Source: Parvibaculum sp002684405
GTDB taxonomy: Bacteria > Pseudomonadota > Alphaproteobacteria > Parvibaculales > Parvibaculaceae
Direction of reading: 5' to 3'
Assembly: GCA_965140395.1 (NCBI GenBank)
Contig: OZ223207.1
Span: 372,001-436,000 of the forward strand
DNA length: 64,000 nucleotides
Shown: one piece after another, positions 61,793 to 64,000 of the stretch
Layout of the letters: each line of letters starts with the position of its first letter
How positions within the stretch are numbered: position 1 is the stretch's first letter
Position numbers and translations under genes: made by a program
Notes under the pieces: model-generated
What the model was told of the DNA's origin: nothing
Database searches by the model: none
What the model saw: only the letters and a program-made list of their open reading frames with translations

Positions 61793-61825
61793 AACGCCGC
61801 GGAGGCAACTCCGCGGCGTTTTTTA
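61793..61825 (+). terminator. Rho-independent terminator after dps
   Basis: AACGCCGCGGAG-GCAA-CTCCGCGGCGTT followed by TTTTA: a 12-bp perfect stem, the strongest in the window. Confidence 0.93.
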
Positions 61826-61840
61826 TTCGGCGTCTAATCA

Positions 61841-61928
61841 TTGTCATGCCCGGACTTGATCCGGGCATCCAGAGCGGCATGAGCCGCACATATTGCGCTG
61901 GATTGCCGGATCGGGTCCGGCAATGACA
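61841..61928. repeat. Dispersed palindromic repeat, variant copy 7
   Basis: Outer TTGTCATGCCCGG...CCGGCAATGACAA arms enclosing GCCCGGACTTGATCCGGGC and GGATTGCCGGATCGGG-type hairpins plus a GCGGCATGAGCCGC hairpin. Same design as the others, different inner sequence. It follows the dps terminator. Confidence 0.75.
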
Positions 61929-62007
61929 ACGTGCCAGGGTGTTTGACTTCCCCCTTTATGCCTGTTCCCGCTAAGCTCCTCACATCGTCAGCGAGGGGAG
62001 GGCATTC

Positions 62008-62511
62008 ATGTCGGGCGTTCGCGTGGGCCGTTATACGGTCATCTCGGAAGAACCGTTTGTCGTGTTCCTCATCGGCATGCGGGTGAACAGGCTGCTCAAG
62101 CCCGGCAAATGGCTGCCGGTGGCGCGCGCCATGCCGCGCATGCTGAAGGAGCTTCATGCGGATGCATCGACCGGCTTTCTCGGCGCGACGGGCTTCAGCT
62201 ATTGGCGCGGCGGCGGGCTGATGCAGTATTGGCGCTCTTTCGAAGACCTTGAAAACTATGCGCGCGCGAAGGGCGGGACGCATGTTTCCGCCTGGGCGGA
62301 GTTCACGCGCAATGTCGGCGATGACGGCACGGTCGGCATCTGGCACGAAACCTATCCGGTCGACCCCGGCAGCTATGAATGCATATACGGCAACATGCCG
62401 CCCTTCGGTCTCGGTGGGGCCATGCCGGTCGTGCCCGCCAAGGGCGCCTATGCCAATGCGCGCGAGCGCATGCGGGCGCGGGGCGCTGACATGAACGCTC
62501 ATACAAAGTGA
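62008..62511 (+). CDS. DUF4188 domain-containing protein
   Basis: 167 residues. VFLIGMRVNRLLKPGKWLPVARAM, GATGFSYWRGGGLMQYWRSFEDLENYAR and WHETYPVDPGSYECIYGNMPPFGLG match DUF4188, a heme- or dehydratase-like (phenylacetaldoxime dehydratase-like) ferredoxin-fold family without proven function. GGGGAGGG precedes the ATG. Followed 15 bases on by a HAD gene. Confidence 0.9.
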   Translation: MSGVRVGRYTVISEEPFVVFLIGMRVNRLLKPGKWLPVARAMPRMLKELHADASTGFLGATGFSYWRGGGLMQYWRSFEDLENYARAKGGTHVSAWAEFTRNVGDDGTVGIWHETYPVDPGSYECIYGNMPPFGLGGAMPVVPAKGAYANARERMRARGADMNAHTK

Positions 62512-62526
62512 TTTGAGCATGCCGTC

Positions 62527-63216
62527 ATGGCGGATGATAAGTCTGCCATGGCGCTTCTCTTTTCTCCCTCTCTGGTGATCTTCGATTGCGACGGCGTGCT
62601 GGTCGATACCGAGCCCGTCGCCAACCGTCTTCTCGTCCGCCTGATGGCGGAGGTGGGGTACGACATCTCCTATGAGGAATGCCGCCGGCTTTTCGTTGGG
62701 CGGAGTCTGGAAGCCGTCATCGCGCATGTGGAAGAAGCGCTGGGCCGGCCACTAGGCGCACATTGGCCCGATTACATTCGTGACGAGACGCTGAAAGAGT
62801 TTGCGAAGGGCGAGGTGAGTGCGATCCCCGGCGTGGAAGAATTGGTGCAGGCACTTCGCGCGGCGGGCATGCCTTATTGCGTTGCCTCATCGGGCAAGCT
62901 TGAGAAGATGCGCTTCACGCTAGGCGCGACGGGTCTCCTGCCGCTTGTCGAGGATGTGCTTTACAGCGCGCAGATGGTGGGGCGGGGTAAGCCTGCGCCC
63001 GATCTCTTCCTCCATGCGGCAAAGGAGATGGGGCATGAGCCCGCCGCCTGCCTCGTCATTGAGGATAGCGTGCCCGGCGTGCAAGCCGCCGTCGCGGCAG
63101 GTATGCCCGTCATCGGCTATGTGGGCGATCCGCATACGGATACGGCAGCGCTCGAAAGAGAAGGCGCCCATGTCGTCTCCGACATGAGCGCCCTGTCTCG
63201 AATAATCGACCTTTGA
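62527..63216 (+). CDS. HAD-IA phosphatase (phosphoglycolate/beta-phosphoglucomutase-like)
   Basis: 229 residues. Motif I FDCDGVLVDTEP, motif II VASSGKLEKM (Ser), the conserved Lys in RGKPAPDLFL, and motif IV VIEDSVPGVQAAVAAGM. It dephosphorylates small phosphometabolites; substrate not identifiable. Next to the DUF4188 gene with a 15-base gap; faces trxB. Confidence 0.92.
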   Translation: MADDKSAMALLFSPSLVIFDCDGVLVDTEPVANRLLVRLMAEVGYDISYEECRRLFVGRSLEAVIAHVEEALGRPLGAHWPDYIRDETLKEFAKGEVSAIPGVEELVQALRAAGMPYCVASSGKLEKMRFTLGATGLLPLVEDVLYSAQMVGRGKPAPDLFLHAAKEMGHEPAACLVIEDSVPGVQAAVAAGMPVIGYVGDPHTDTAALEREGAHVVSDMSALSRIIDL

Positions 63217-63222
63217 GAAGTC

Positions 63223-64000
63223 TTACGCCGTGGCGCTTTCCGGGATCTGTGCGGTGACGTCGCTTTCCTGTGCGGCGAGGAAGCGTTCGGCTTCGAGTGC
63301 GGCCTGACAGCCCATGCCCGCAGCGGTGACCGCCTGGCGGTAGACATCGTCCGTCACGTCGCCCGCGGCAAAGACGCCTTCCACATTGGTGCGTGGCGTA
63401 CCGGGGACCGTCTTCAGATAGCCGCCTTCCTTGGTTTCGAGCTGGCCGATGAAGAGTTCGGTCGCGGGCGCATGGCCGATGGCGATGAAGACGCCGTCGG
63501 CGGGAATTTCCGTCACGTCGCCGGTCTTGACGTTCTTCACCTTGGCGCCGGTCACGCCCATCGGGTCGGTGCCGCCGACGATCTCTTCGATCGTGCTGTC
63601 CCAGACCACGTCGACCTTGGGGTTCTTGAAGAGGCGTTCCTGCATCACCTTTTCGGCGCGGAATTCGTCGCGGCGGTGAACCACCGTCACCTTGCTAGCG
63701 AAATTCGTCAGGAAGAGCGCTTCCTCCACGGCGGTATTGCCGCCGCCGACCACGATCACTTCCTTGCCGCGATAGAAGAAGCCGTCGCAGGTGGCGCAGG
63801 CCGAGACGCCAAAGCCCTGGAACTTGTCTTCAGAGGGCAGGCCCAGCCATTTCGCCTGCGCGCCGGTCGCGATGATGAGCGCGTCGCAGGTGTAAAGCGT
63901 GCCGCTGTCGCCCTTGAGCTTGAAGGGGCGGGCGGAGAGGTCGGCGTCGGTGATCGTGTCGCCGATCATTTCCGTGCCCATGTTTTTCGCCTGCGCTTCC
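63223..64000 (-). CDS. trxB: Thioredoxin-disulfide reductase (cut by window edge)
   Basis: The C-terminal ~258 codons are seen; the gene continues past the right edge (no start codon yet, the frame is open with EAQAKNMGTEMI). The redox-active pair is in VSACATCDGFFYRG; NADPH fold EVIVVGGGNTAVEEALFL, and FAD motif VFAAGDVTDDVYRQAVTAAGMG. It reduces thioredoxin with NADPH. Converges with the HAD gene 6 bases away. Confidence 0.95.
   Translation of the reverse strand, partial: EAQAKNMGTEMIGDTITDADLSARPFKLKGDSGTLYTCDALIIATGAQAKWLGLPSEDKFQGFGVSACATCDGFFYRGKEVIVVGGGNTAVEEALFLTNFASKVTVVHRRDEFRAEKVMQERLFKNPKVDVVWDSTIEEIVGGTDPMGVTGAKVKNVKTGDVTEIPADGVFIAIGHAPATELFIGQLETKEGGYLKTVPGTPRTNVEGVFAAGDVTDDVYRQAVTAAGMGCQAALEAERFLAAQESDVTAQIPESATA

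Overview
This 64 kb window is a gene-dense, GC-rich stretch of what looks like an alphaproteobacterial chromosome. The evidence is an fbcFBH-type petABC operon, a MarR/OmpR pair like PetP/PetR beside ilvE, UbiK, NDUFAF7-like and lgt-pgeF neighbours, a likely Irr (iron control element) box before a Dps gene, and dispersed 'GTCATGGCCCGG...' palindromic repeats of the kind common in Rhizobiales-like genomes. A Parvibaculum/Rhizobiales-type organism fits; the genus cannot be fixed from sequence alone. Almost everything is core housekeeping. I see no tRNA, rRNA, CRISPR, insertion sequence or prophage.

Layout. 1-2.3 kb (minus): moxR - DUF58 - BatA/DUF4159-type membrane protein (cut by the left edge). 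2.4-6.3 kb (plus): DUF1285 gene, Nudix CoA pyrophosphatase, CCA-adding enzyme, then an AT-rich orphan membrane protein that looks imported. 6.3-9.3 kb: hemN facing hemF-trmL across two dispersed repeats. 9.6-12.5 kb: petABC (bc1 complex) ending in a terminator. 12.6-15.2 kb: mtnP-apt-mtnA (methylthioadenosine salvage). 15.3-16.4 kb: OhrR-like regulator with a glutathione peroxidase. 16.5-26 kb (minus): dienelactone hydrolase, two MaoC hydratases, ychF, pth, rplY, prs, an unknown exported protein, pgeF, NDUFAF7-like methyltransferase, lgt. 26-29 kb (plus): ubiK, YbjN, proC, TetR, CsaA-like.

29-32.2 kb (minus): MarR - response regulator - histidine kinase - SnoaL operon, divergent from ilvE. 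33.4-38.6 kb (minus): moaE, moaD, pgsA, uvrC, then a folB gene and an adjacent SDR (pteridine-reductase-like) gene that both carry 1-base frameshifts at short homopolymers. 38.6-43.2 kb: Na/Ca exchanger, KefB-type antiporter, CelD/FemAB-like acetyltransferase. 43.2-45.6 kb: IclR regulator divergent from a TauD-type dioxygenase. 45.8-51.5 kb: small membrane protein, MOSC, cupin, two divergent lipoproteins, uvrB, a 44-residue membrane peptide. 51.7-56.8 kb: PH-like membrane protein, methyltransferase, TetR, and a Gram-negative class GN sortase with its VIT/VWA substrate. 56.9-64 kb: GST, MocR regulator divergent from a PNPOx-fold protein, aspartate aminotransferase, dps, DUF4188, HAD phosphatase and trxB (cut by the right edge).

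The points most worth a second look are the double folB/SDR frameshift, the AT-rich pentapeptide-like membrane gene after cca, a periplasmic-loop insertion in cytochrome b, several well-placed operator palindromes (MarR, IclR, Irr, OhrR), the sortase pair, a possible terminator-ended small RNA next to it, and the dispersed repeat family.
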